The notes under the pieces were generated by a model, which did not search any database, was not told the DNA's origin, and saw only the letters and a program-made list of their open reading frames with translations. DNA of 64,000 nt, from contig CP070653.1 in the NCBI GenBank assembly GCA_020354665.1, positions 2,863,763 through 2,927,762 of the forward strand. The letters run 5' to 3'. This stretch comes from Burkholderiales bacterium (lineage in GTDB: Bacteria; Pseudomonadota; Gammaproteobacteria; Burkholderiales; Burkholderiaceae_C). A program made the translations under genes and the position numbers. The first letter of the stretch is position 1, and each line of letters begins with the position of its first letter. Shown one piece after another: positions 1-7,401 of this stretch.

Positions 1-478
1 CCCACGCGGCAAGGTAGACCGTTGCCAGCCGCCCGCCCGCCGTGGCAATCGGGCCGCGCGCGTGGAAGGGCTCGTCGACCGCCCGCACTCCGGCCTCGAT
101 CAGCCACGGGCGGACCGCCGGCTCGGCACACGCTGGCATCGTACCGAGCAGGCCGAGCCGTGCGAGCAGCAGACTGCCCGAACCGATCGCGCCGATCGTC
201 TGCCGCAGGGGGTCGAGCGTCAGGCGGTCGAGCAGCGCCGAATTGCTCGACAGGGCGCGCGCGTACATGTTGCTGCCGAACAGCACTACATCGGCGTCGT
301 TCGCGAACTCCAGTGGCCGCTGGGCCTGCACCGTGACGCCGTTCGTCGAGGTGACGTAGGCCGCGGGGCTGGCCAGCTCGGCCCGCCAGCCTTTGTCCTC
401 GAGCCGGTTCAGCAGACCGAGCGCGACGAAAGTGTCGATCTCGCTGAAGCCATCAAAGGTGACGATTGCCACGTGCAT
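1..478 (-). CDS. DJ-1/PfpI-family protein (partial, C-terminus beyond window)
   Basis: About 159 residues are visible; the gene runs off the left edge. The N-terminus (MHVAIVTFDGFSEIDTF) and the later segment around AIGSGSLLLARLGLL match the DJ-1/PfpI (class I glutaminase-like) fold, the first strand and the nucleophile elbow. In most relatives the elbow reads A-I-C-S/H-G; here the cysteine position is Gly, so the usual catalytic nucleophile is missing. The ATG at 478 follows a good ribosome site (GGGAGG, about 6 bases upstream). Family members include chaperone/glyoxalase-like enzymes and amidase-like domains, so the exact role is unknown. It lies just downstream of dps on the same strand. 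Confidence 0.75.
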   Translation of the reverse strand, partial: MHVAIVTFDGFSEIDTFVALGLLNRLEDKGWRAELASPAAYVTSTNGVTVQAQRPLEFANDADVVLFGSNMYARALSSNSALLDRLTLDPLRQTIGAIGSGSLLLARLGLLGTMPACAEPAVRPWLIEAGVRAVDEPFHARGPIATAGGRLATVYLAAW

Positions 479-512
479 GGGAACCTCCCGACGGGCACCC
501 GCGCCCGCAGCA

Positions 513-1016
513 TCAATCTTCGAGTAGCGAGCGCAGCATCCAGGCGGCCTTTTCGTGGATGTCCATGCGCTGGGTCAGCAGATCGGCGGTCGGCTGATCG
601 TCGGCCTTTTCGGCCAGCGCGAACACGCTCCGCGCCGTGCGCGCCACCGCCTCGTGACCCTGCATGAGGATGCGCACCATCTCGAGCGCTTGCGGTGGGT
701 CAGGCGGCGCGTCCTTCAGCGACGACAACTTCCCGAACTGCGCGTACGAGCCAGGCGCCGGGTGACCGAGGGCGCGGATGCGCTCGGCGATCGGGTCCAC
801 CGCATTCCACAGTTCGGTGTACTGCTCCATGAACATCGTGTGCAGGGTGTTGAACATCGGCCCCGTCACGTTCCAGTGGAAATTGTGCGTCGTGAGGTAC
901 AGCGTGTAGGTGTCCGCGAGCAGCCGCGAGAGACCGCCGGCGATCGCGGCGCGGTCCTTGTCGCTGATGCCGATGCTGATCCGCGGTGCCTGCGGTTTCA
1001 CTGCCTTCTTTGCCAT
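513..1016 (-). CDS. dps: Dps-family ferritin-like DNA-protection protein
   Basis: 167 aa. Dps forms dodecamers that oxidise and store iron, consume peroxide and shield DNA. The central helix block [15 protein letters not shown] and the D-x3-E in [14 protein letters not shown] carry the inter-subunit ferroxidase ligands (two His, Asp, Glu) of the family. Length and the lysine-bearing N-terminus (MAKKAVKPQ) are typical. The ATG at 1016 has GAGGAG about 6 bases upstream; longer in-frame starts lack support. It lies 283 bp downstream of oxyR, on the same strand. An AT-rich promoter-like region lies about 200 bp upstream of the start. Control by OxyR is plausible from known biology but unproven here. 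Confidence 0.95.
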   Translation of the reverse strand: MAKKAVKPQAPRISIGISDKDRAAIAGGLSRLLADTYTLYLTTHNFHWNVTGPMFNTLHTMFMEQYTELWNAVDPIAERIRALGHPAPGSYAQFGKLSSLKDAPPDPPQALEMVRILMQGHEAVARTARSVFALAEKADDQPTADLLTQRMDIHEKAAWMLRSLLED

Positions 1017-1223
1017 CAATCTCTCCTCGTATTGCATGGATAGGGTTGGCGCTCCGGGTCGGTCGAGCCGCTGCGAGCTTGCCGGCACGTGAAAACGAGC
1101 CGCACTCACTGAGCCCGCTGGGTTTCCTGGCCGCAGCAAGCTGATTTCCACAGCGATCTCCGGCTTCGCGAGGGTTGGCCCAATGGTGCGCCGCCCGTAC
1201 GGCGAGGAAAATGATATCTAGGC

Positions 1224-1252
1224 ACTATTGACATGGCAACACAAATAGTCAA
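1224..1252 (-). promoter_or_regulatory. Candidate dps promoter with inverted repeat
   Basis: On the minus strand TTGACT (1252-1247), a 17-bp spacer and AATAGT (1229-1224) form a sigma70-like -35/-10 pair in an otherwise GC-rich stretch. ACTATT/AATAGT is also a 6-bp inverted repeat spaced by 14 bp, overlapping the promoter as an operator would. It would give a leader of about 200 nt before dps. OxyR sites in enterics contain ATAG/CTAT half sites, which this resembles, but the spacing is not the canonical one. Confidence 0.35.
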
Positions 1253-1299
1253 ATCTGACGAATAGCCGTATTCAATCCATTTGCCGACTCGTCCCGGGC

Positions 1300-2223
1300 T
1301 CACGCTGTCAAGCGCCTGACGCCGGAGAGCTCGCACGCATAGACCGCATTGCGCAGCGCCGCGATGGCCTCGTAGCGCGGGAAGCTGCGTCGCCACGCCA
1401 GCACCACGCGACGGCTGGGCGCCGGCTGTGCGAACGGGATGTACACGACATGTTGCTGCGGCGCGCTCGGCACCGAAAGCATCGGCACCACTGTCACACC
1501 CATGCCCGAGGCAACCATGTGCTTGATCGTCTCGAGCGATGAACCCTCGAAGCTCTTGCGGATGCCCTCGGCGTCGCTTGAGAAGCGCGCGAACTCCGGG
1601 CACACCTCGAGCACATGGTCGCGAAAGCAGTGCCCCGTGCCCAGCAGCAGCATCGTCTCCTTCTTCAGCTCCTCGGCGCTGATCGACTTGCGCTTGGCCA
1701 GCGGATGCGACCTCGGCAGCGCCGCCATGAACGGCTCGTCGTACAGCGGTGCGATCGCCAGGCCGGCATCGGGGAACGGCTCGGCCATGATCGCGCAGTC
1801 GAGCTCGCCAGTGCGCAGCATCTCGAGCAGCTTGACGGTGAAGTTCTCCTGCAGCATCAACGGCATCTGCGGCGTCAGCTCGATTGCGTGCCTGACCAGG
1901 TCGGGCAGCAGGTACGGACCGATCGTGTAGATGATGCCGAGCCGCAACGGTCCCGAAAGCGGGTCCTTGCCGCTCTTGGCGATCTCCTTGATCGCAGACG
2001 CCTGCTCGATGACCTGCTGCGCCTGGCGCACGATCTGCTCGCCCAAGGGGGTCACGCTGACCTCGCTGCCGCCGCGCTCGAAGATCTTCACGTCGAGCTC
2101 GTCCTCGAGCTTCTTCACGGCCACCGACAGGGTGGGCTGCGAAACGAAACAAGCCTCGGCTGCGCGCCCGAAGTGCTTCTCGCGGGCGACGGCCACGATA
2201 TAGCGCAGTTCGGTCAACGTCAT
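1300..2223 (-). CDS. oxyR: Hydrogen-peroxide sensing LysR-type regulator OxyR
   Basis: 307 aa, close to E. coli OxyR (305). An N-terminal winged helix-turn-helix (residues 1-60, FGRAAEACFVSQPTLSVAVK) precedes a LysR substrate domain. In GTGHCFRDHVLEVCPEF the two cysteines fall at residues 199 and 208, exactly where OxyR forms its regulatory disulfide, which separates it from ordinary LysR proteins. The family start MTLTELRYIV fixes the ATG at 2223; a possible start 24 bases earlier adds residues not seen in the family. GGGGAG lies about 9 bases upstream. An upstream mini-frame ends in an ATGA overlap with this start. Likely targets include dps next door. Confidence 0.95.
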   Translation of the reverse strand: MTLTELRYIVAVAREKHFGRAAEACFVSQPTLSVAVKKLEDELDVKIFERGGSEVSVTPLGEQIVRQAQQVIEQASAIKEIAKSGKDPLSGPLRLGIIYTIGPYLLPDLVRHAIELTPQMPLMLQENFTVKLLEMLRTGELDCAIMAEPFPDAGLAIAPLYDEPFMAALPRSHPLAKRKSISAEELKKETMLLLGTGHCFRDHVLEVCPEFARFSSDAEGIRKSFEGSSLETIKHMVASGMGVTVVPMLSVPSAPQQHVVYIPFAQPAPSRRVVLAWRRSFPRYEAIAALRNAVYACELSGVRRLTA

Positions 2224-2360
2224 CGCGCAGGGCTCCCCGCGGTGCACGCACGGCCGTCGCCCACCGCCTGCCGCGGGCTGCGCTCCCCGCCTGGGGCGGG
2301 GCCCCTCTTTCGCCCTCTGCAGGCGAGGGCCACGATACGGCGCAAGTCGGTCAGGGTCAT
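2220..2360 (-). other. Upstream mini-ORF copying the oxyR 5' end, ATGA-coupled to oxyR
   Basis: A 46-codon frame starts at ATG 2360 and stops at TGA 2222-2220, sharing ATGA with the oxyR start. Its first 13 codons read MTLTDLRRIVALA, against MTLTELRYIVAVA at the real oxyR start; I count 31 of 38 identical bases (2323-2360 versus 2186-2223). After codon 13 the similarity ends and the frame runs through a GC-rich hairpin. It could be a remnant of a partial duplication, or a leader peptide that couples translation to oxyR. No clear ribosome site precedes ATG 2360. Confidence 0.5.
2285..2301. repeat. GC hairpin in oxyR leader
   Basis: CCCCGCC-TGG-GGCGGGG is a perfect 7-bp stem with a 3-base loop. 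It sits between the duplicated oxyR start and the true one. In the minus-strand transcript it would fold upstream of the oxyR ribosome site. No U-run follows, so it is not a standard terminator. Confidence 0.5.
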
Positions 2361-2425
2361 GCGCCGATTTTGCTCACTTCCCGGGCGCCCTCGACGCGGT
2401 GGGGTCGAACACCCGCGTCATCGGC

Positions 2426-4498
2426 TCAGGCCTTCAGGAACTCGGTGCGGCTGGCGAGCCAACGCTGCACCAGCGCCTGCGCCTGTTGCGGATGGTCGTC
2501 GAGGAAGCGCGGGGCGACGCGCCGCGCATGCTGCAGCAACCCGCTGTCAGCATCGAGGTCGGCAAATCGCAACAATGCGTCGCCGCTCTGCCGCGCGCCC
2601 ATGAATTCGCCCGGGCCGCGGATCTCAAGGTCGCGCCGCGCGATCTCGAAGCCGTCGGTGGTCTCGGCCATCGCACGCAGCCGCGCCTTGCCGGTTTGCC
2701 CGAGCGGCGGCGCGTAGAGCAGGACGCACACGCTTGCGGCTGCCCCTCGGCCGACGCGGCCGCGCAATTGATGCAGCTGCGCGAGGCCAAAACGCTCGGC
2801 ATGCTCGATCACCATCAGGCTGGCGCCAGGCACGTCGACACCGACCTCGATCACGGTGGTGGCGACGAGGACCCGCATCTGCCCGCCGGTGAACAGCGAC
2901 ATCACGGCTGCCTTCTCGGCAGGAGGCATCCGGCCGTGCAGCAAGCCCACCATCGTGTCAGGCAGCGCCCGGCTCAGTTCCGCGTGGGTGGCGGTGGCGT
3001 TCTGCAAGTCGACATGCTCGCTCTCCTCGACGAGCGGGCACACCCAATACACCTGCCGCCCCTGCGCAACCTCGTCGCGTATGCGCGCGAGCACCTGGTC
3101 GCGCCGCGTGTCGGCGAAGATCTTGGTCACGACGGGCGTCCGACCGGGCGGCAACTCGTCGATCGTGCTCACGTCGAGGTCGGCGTAATAGGTCATCGCC
3201 AGCGTACGCGGGATCGGTGTGGCCGACATCATCAGCAGGTGCGGCTCGAGCATGTGCCCCGCCAGCTTGCGCCGCAGATCGAGGCGCTGCGCCACGCCGA
3301 AGCGATGCTGCTCGTCGACGATGGCAAGCCCCAGTCGGGCAAACACCACGTTGTCCTGGATCACCGCATGCGTGCCGACGGCCAGCATCGCCTCGCCGCT
3401 GGCCACACGCTCGATCATCTGCGCCCGCGCACGGCCCTTGCGGCTGCCCGTCAGCCAGGCCACGCCCACGCCCAGCGGCTCGAGCCATTGCACGAGTCTC
3501 CTGAAGTGCTGTTCGGCGAGGATCTCGGTGGGTGCCATCAGTGCGCACTGCCAGCCGGCGTCGATCGCAACAGCGGCCGCGAGCGCCGCCACGACAGTCT
3601 TGCCCGAGCCAACGTCGCCTTGCAGGAGCCGGTGCATCGGCGTCGCACGCGCAAGGTCTTGCGTGATCTCTGCGGCCACGCGCCGTTGCGCAGTGGTCAG
3701 CGTGAACGGCAACGCCGCGAGCAGGCGCTCGTGCAGCCCGCCGGGACGCGCCTGCATTGACGGAGCGATGAGCGTCGCGCGTTGGCGTTGCGCCTGAAGC
3801 TGCGACACCTGCTGCGCCAGCAGCTCCTCGAACTTCAGGCGCTGCCACGCTGGATGGCTGCGATCCTCCAGCCCCGCCAGCGTGCTGCCCGGCGGCGGGT
3901 GGTGTAGCAGCTGCACCGCCTCGCGCAGCGTTGGCAACGGCGCGTTGCGCAGTGTCGGCAGCAGCGACGCTGGCAGCAGCTCGTCGACCGGCGCTCGCGC
4001 CAATGCGCCCGCGATCGCTTTTCGCAGATAGGCCTGCGGGAGCTCGGCGCTCGCCGGGTACACCGGGGTGAGCGTGCTCGGCAGCGGGGTTTCCTCGCGC
4101 ACCGGCCGGAACGCCGGGTGCACCATCTCGCGTCCGAAGAAGCCACCGCGCACCTCTCCCCGAACGCGCAATCGCGCCCCTTCGTGCAATGTCTTCTGGT
4201 GCGATGGGTAGAAGTGCAGGAACCGCAGTACAAGCTCGGCGCTGCCGTCGTCGATGCGCACGACGAGCTGGCGGCGCGGCCGGAACTCGACGCGGCTCGC
4301 GCGCACTTCGCCCTCGACCTGCGCCATCTCGCCCCCTTGCAGATCGGCGATGCGCCTCAGGCGAGTTTCGTCGTCGTAACGGATCGGCAGGTGCAAGGCA
4401 AGGTCGATGTCGCGCACCAGGCCGAGCTTCTTCATCGCCCGCTGCGGAGCGGAGCTCCGGGGCGCGGGGGTGGCTAACGTCGCGGTGCTGCGCGGCAT
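2426..4498 (-). CDS. recG: ATP-dependent DNA helicase RecG
   Basis: 690 aa (E. coli 693). RecG remodels stalled replication forks and branch-migrates Holliday junctions. An N-terminal wedge/OB region (about 20-160) precedes two helicase lobes: Walker A GDVGSGKT at 294-301, DEQH box at 395-398, SATPIPRTLA, then TTVIEVGVDVPGA and QLRGRVGRG of motifs V and VI. The start is not certain: 4498 (MPRSTATL) or 4507 three codons earlier; no strong ribosome site is visible for either. It is transcribed toward oxyR and diverges from queA across about 480 bp. Confidence 0.96.
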   Translation of the reverse strand: MPRSTATLATPAPRSSAPQRAMKKLGLVRDIDLALHLPIRYDDETRLRRIADLQGGEMAQVEGEVRASRVEFRPRRQLVVRIDDGSAELVLRFLHFYPSHQKTLHEGARLRVRGEVRGGFFGREMVHPAFRPVREETPLPSTLTPVYPASAELPQAYLRKAIAGALARAPVDELLPASLLPTLRNAPLPTLREAVQLLHHPPPGSTLAGLEDRSHPAWQRLKFEELLAQQVSQLQAQRQRATLIAPSMQARPGGLHERLLAALPFTLTTAQRRVAAEITQDLARATPMHRLLQGDVGSGKTVVAALAAAVAIDAGWQCALMAPTEILAEQHFRRLVQWLEPLGVGVAWLTGSRKGRARAQMIERVASGEAMLAVGTHAVIQDNVVFARLGLAIVDEQHRFGVAQRLDLRRKLAGHMLEPHLLMMSATPIPRTLAMTYYADLDVSTIDELPPGRTPVVTKIFADTRRDQVLARIRDEVAQGRQVYWVCPLVEESEHVDLQNATATHAELSRALPDTMVGLLHGRMPPAEKAAVMSLFTGGQMRVLVATTVIEVGVDVPGASLMVIEHAERFGLAQLHQLRGRVGRGAAASVCVLLYAPPLGQTGKARLRAMAETTDGFEIARRDLEIRGPGEFMGARQSGDALLRFADLDADSGLLQHARRVAPRFLDDHPQQAQALVQRWLASRTEFLKA

Positions 4499-4685
4499 GC
4501 GGCGCATTCTCGCCGCTGCGATCCGGCGTCTCGGGCTGCCGCCGGCACCGACGGCTGTCCCCAGGCACGTGACGAGGGAATCATTGTTGTGACTTATTTC
4601 CCACACCGAGTGAGCACCCGCTTGCATGTCTTGTTCGCTGCAGCAAAATCGCCCACTCCCCCAGTCCATCTGACCTGCCATCGTC
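4499..4685. other. recG upstream region, no gene seen
   Basis: Stretch between recG and the small ORF at 4686. It holds a less GC-rich segment around 4575-4650 that may contain the recG promoter on the minus strand. I could not define -35/-10 boxes with confidence. The rest of the recG-queA gap (4812-4980) shows no gene either. Confidence 0.4.
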
Positions 4686-4811
4686 ATGCCCATCGTGCGT
4701 CGCGTCATCGTCCTGGTCTTCGCCGTTCTTGCCACCAGCGTGCTTGCCGCGTGGGCGTGGGATCGCACCGACTCCGCGTCGGGCCGGACCGCGATCGAGC
4801 AGTCCAACTGA
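4686..4811 (+). CDS. Small single-pass membrane or secreted peptide (hypothetical)
   Basis: 41 aa. A basic start (MPIVRR), a hydrophobic run of about 16 residues (VIVLVFAVLATSVLAA) and a short polar tail ending IEQSN make it look like a signal-anchored micro-protein. No strong ribosome site precedes the ATG and I recognise no family. It lies between recG and queA, same strand as queA. It may be a chance frame, but the N-terminal composition is better than expected by chance. Confidence 0.3.
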   Translation: MPIVRRVIVLVFAVLATSVLAAWAWDRTDSASGRTAIEQSN

Positions 4812-4980
4812 CGCTCAGGCTCCTGCGCGGGCGTTGACGGCTCGCACTGGGGAGAAGCGGGAGCCGTCTCCAGCGGTTGCGTCGCCCAGCGCCGTCCAGG
4901 TCGGGCGGGGGCGGCCCGGCTGCCGCCGCCGTGAAACAATGGCCTTTGCTCCCTGACCAGGCCGGTACAGCCTGCATGCA

Positions 4981-6045
4981 ATGCCATTCGGCCCTGCGAG
5001 CGACCTGCGCGTCGCCGATTTCGATTTCTCGCTGCCGACAGAGCTGATCGCGCAGCATCCGGCCCCGCAGCGCAGCGCGTCACGCCTGCTCGATGCGCGC
5101 GATCCGAACCGGCCCGCCGACTGCACGTTTCGCGACCTGCCGGACCTGCTTGATCCTGGCGATCTGCTGGTTTTCAATGACACGCGCGTCATCAAGGCGC
5201 GGCTGTTCGGATGCAAGGGCACGGGCGGAGCCGTTGAGGCACTGGTCGAGCGCGTCCTGCCTGCGACCACCGAGGTACATGCGCACCTGCGCGCCAGCAA
5301 GTCACCGCGCCGCGGCAGCCGCCTGATCTTTGGGTCGACCGGCGGCGAGCAATTCGAGGCCGAAGTGCTCGGGCGCTGCGGCGTCGACGACGCGCTCTTC
5401 CACTTGCGGTTTCCGGCCGATCCGCTCGCGCTGCTCGAGCGTTTCGGGCACGTGCCGCTGCCGCCCTACATCACACACGCCGACGAACCCGAGGACGAAC
5501 GCCGCTACCAGACGGTGTTCGCGTGCCGGCCGGGCGCGGTGGCCGCACCGACCGCCGCGCTGCACTTCGACGAGCCGCTGCTCGACGCGCTGCGTGCGCG
5601 CGGCATCGGCATGGCCAGCCTGACGCTGCACGTGGGCGCTGGCACGTTCCAGCCGGTGCGCGCCGAGCGGCTGGCCGACCACCGCATGCACAGCGAATGG
5701 TTCGAGGTGCCACAGGCGACGGTCGAGGCCGTCGAGCGCACCCGCACCGCCGGCGGGCGCATCGTCGCGGTGGGTACCACCACGCTGCGTGCGCTGGAAG
5801 CCGCGTCGCTCGCCGGCGGTTTGCAGGCCGGCGCGAGCGAAACGTCGCTCTTCATCACGCCAGGGTTTCGCTTTCGCGTCGTCGATCGACTGATCACGAA
5901 CTTCCACCTGCCGCGCAGCACGCTGCTGATGCTGGTCAGCGCGTTCGCTGGGATCGGCGCGATTCCCGCGCTCTATGCACACGCGATCGAGCAGCGCTAC
6001 CGCTTCTACAGCTACGGGGACGCGATGCTGCTGGCGCGGCGCTGA
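4981..6045 (+). CDS. queA: tRNA preQ1(34) S-adenosylmethionine ribosyltransferase-isomerase QueA
   Basis: 354 aa. QueA moves the ribosyl group of S-adenosylmethionine onto preQ1-modified tRNA, giving epoxyqueuosine, the penultimate step of queuosine synthesis. Family signatures are visible along the chain: [16 protein letters not shown] near the N-terminus, [35 protein letters not shown]-like segment, [17 protein letters not shown] and [19 protein letters not shown]. The ATG at 4981 gives the family N-terminus; the ribosome site is weak. tgt follows 48 bp downstream on the same strand, the usual queuosine pairing. Confidence 0.97.
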   Translation: MPFGPASDLRVADFDFSLPTELIAQHPAPQRSASRLLDARDPNRPADCTFRDLPDLLDPGDLLVFNDTRVIKARLFGCKGTGGAVEALVERVLPATTEVHAHLRASKSPRRGSRLIFGSTGGEQFEAEVLGRCGVDDALFHLRFPADPLALLERFGHVPLPPYITHADEPEDERRYQTVFACRPGAVAAPTAALHFDEPLLDALRARGIGMASLTLHVGAGTFQPVRAERLADHRMHSEWFEVPQATVEAVERTRTAGGRIVAVGTTTLRALEAASLAGGLQAGASETSLFITPGFRFRVVDRLITNFHLPRSTLLMLVSAFAGIGAIPALYAHAIEQRYRFYSYGDAMLLARR

Positions 6046-6093
6046 GGCAGCGCAGCGGCCGCGCCGGCTTCGCGGCAAAGCGACAATCGCCGC

Positions 6094-7224
6094 ATGCTCC
6101 GCTTCGAACTGCTGGCTGAGGAAGACCGTGCGCGACGCGGCCGCCTCACGCTGAACCACGGGACGGTCGAAACACCCACGTTCATGCCGGTGGGTACCTG
6201 CGGCAGCGTAAAGGGCGTGCTGCCGCGCTCGCTCGCCGAGATGGGCGCGCAGATCATCCTCGCCAATACTTTCCATCTTTGGATGCGCCCAGGGCTCGAC
6301 GTGGTGAAGACCTTCGGCGGCTTGCACGCGTTCGAGCGCTGGGAGCGGCCGATCCTCACCGACAGCGGCGGCTTTCAGGTCTGGAGCCTGGCCGAGATGC
6401 GCAAGATCGACGAGAACGGTGTGCGCTTCGCCTCGCCGGTGAACGGCGACAAGCTGCTGCTCACGCCCGAGGTGAGCATGCAGATCCAGACGGTGCTCAA
6501 TTCAGACATCGCGATGCAGTTTGACGAATGCACGCCGTACGAGACGCATGGCCACGTCACGACGCGGGACGAGGCGCGCACGTCGATGGAGCTCAGCGTG
6601 CGCTGGGCGGCGCGCTGCAAGGCCGAGTTCGAGCGGCTCGCCAACCCGAACGCATTGTTCGGCATCGTGCAGGGCGGCATGTTCGAGCCGCTGCGCGAGG
6701 AGTCGCTCGCACGGCTCGTCGAAATGGAATTCCCGGGCTATGCGATCGGCGGCGTCAGCGTCGGCGAGCCCAAGGAAGACATGCAGCGCATCGTCGCCCA
6801 CACGCCGCGCCGCCTGCCGCGCGACAAACCGCGGTATCTGATGGGCGTGGGCACGCCGGAAGACCTCGTCGACGGCGTGTCGCATGGCGTGGACTTGTTC
6901 GACTGCGTGCTGCCCACGCGCAACGCCCGCAACGCGCATCTGTTCACCCGCTTCGGCGACTTGAAGCTGCGCAATGCGCGCTTCCGTGACGATCCGCGGC
7001 CGATCGACGAGAGCTGCGGCTGCCACACCTGCGCCAGCGGATTCTCGCGGGCGTACTTGCACCATCTGGAGCGCTGCGGTGAGATGCTGGCGCCGATGCT
7101 GACCAGCATCCACAACCTGCATTACTACCTGAACCTGATGCGCGAGGTTCGCGAAGCGCTCGAGGCGGGCCGCTTCGAGACGTGGCGTCGCCAGTTTGCC
7201 GCCGACCGGGCGCGAGGGGTGTGA
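6094..7224 (+). CDS. tgt: Queuine/preQ1 tRNA-guanine transglycosylase
   Basis: 376 aa, typical bacterial TGT length. It exchanges guanine-34 of GUN-anticodon tRNAs for preQ1, the step before QueA. Visible motifs: [10 protein letters not shown] with a catalytic Asp, the FGIVQGGM and [12 protein letters not shown] substrate-site segments, [16 protein letters not shown] with the nucleophilic Asp, and the zinc site [18 protein letters not shown] (Cys-x-Cys-x2-Cys and His). Starts at ATG 6094 and is likely cotranscribed with queA. Confidence 0.97.
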   Translation: MLRFELLAEEDRARRGRLTLNHGTVETPTFMPVGTCGSVKGVLPRSLAEMGAQIILANTFHLWMRPGLDVVKTFGGLHAFERWERPILTDSGGFQVWSLAEMRKIDENGVRFASPVNGDKLLLTPEVSMQIQTVLNSDIAMQFDECTPYETHGHVTTRDEARTSMELSVRWAARCKAEFERLANPNALFGIVQGGMFEPLREESLARLVEMEFPGYAIGGVSVGEPKEDMQRIVAHTPRRLPRDKPRYLMGVGTPEDLVDGVSHGVDLFDCVLPTRNARNAHLFTRFGDLKLRNARFRDDPRPIDESCGCHTCASGFSRAYLHHLERCGEMLAPMLTSIHNLHYYLNLMREVREALEAGRFETWRRQFAADRARGV

Positions 7225-7401
7225 GTACCGTCGCGCGACGCGCGGTGCGTGGGCGGCTCGCGTCGTCTCGCGCGGCCAGTCATGTTCGAGGAGCTTGGGG
7301 CTGGGAGCCGCCACGATCTGTGCCGGGTGCCAGGCCGCCCGGGGCGCCGTGCCGCATTCGCCCGCTTCGATCCCGCCGCAACGGGGCCCGTCTTTCACGG
7401 C

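Noticed and set aside
1228..1256. TTGACA-N17-AAATCT promoter-like pair on the plus strand
   Set aside because: No plus-strand gene follows; more likely the reverse side of the dps promoter repeat.
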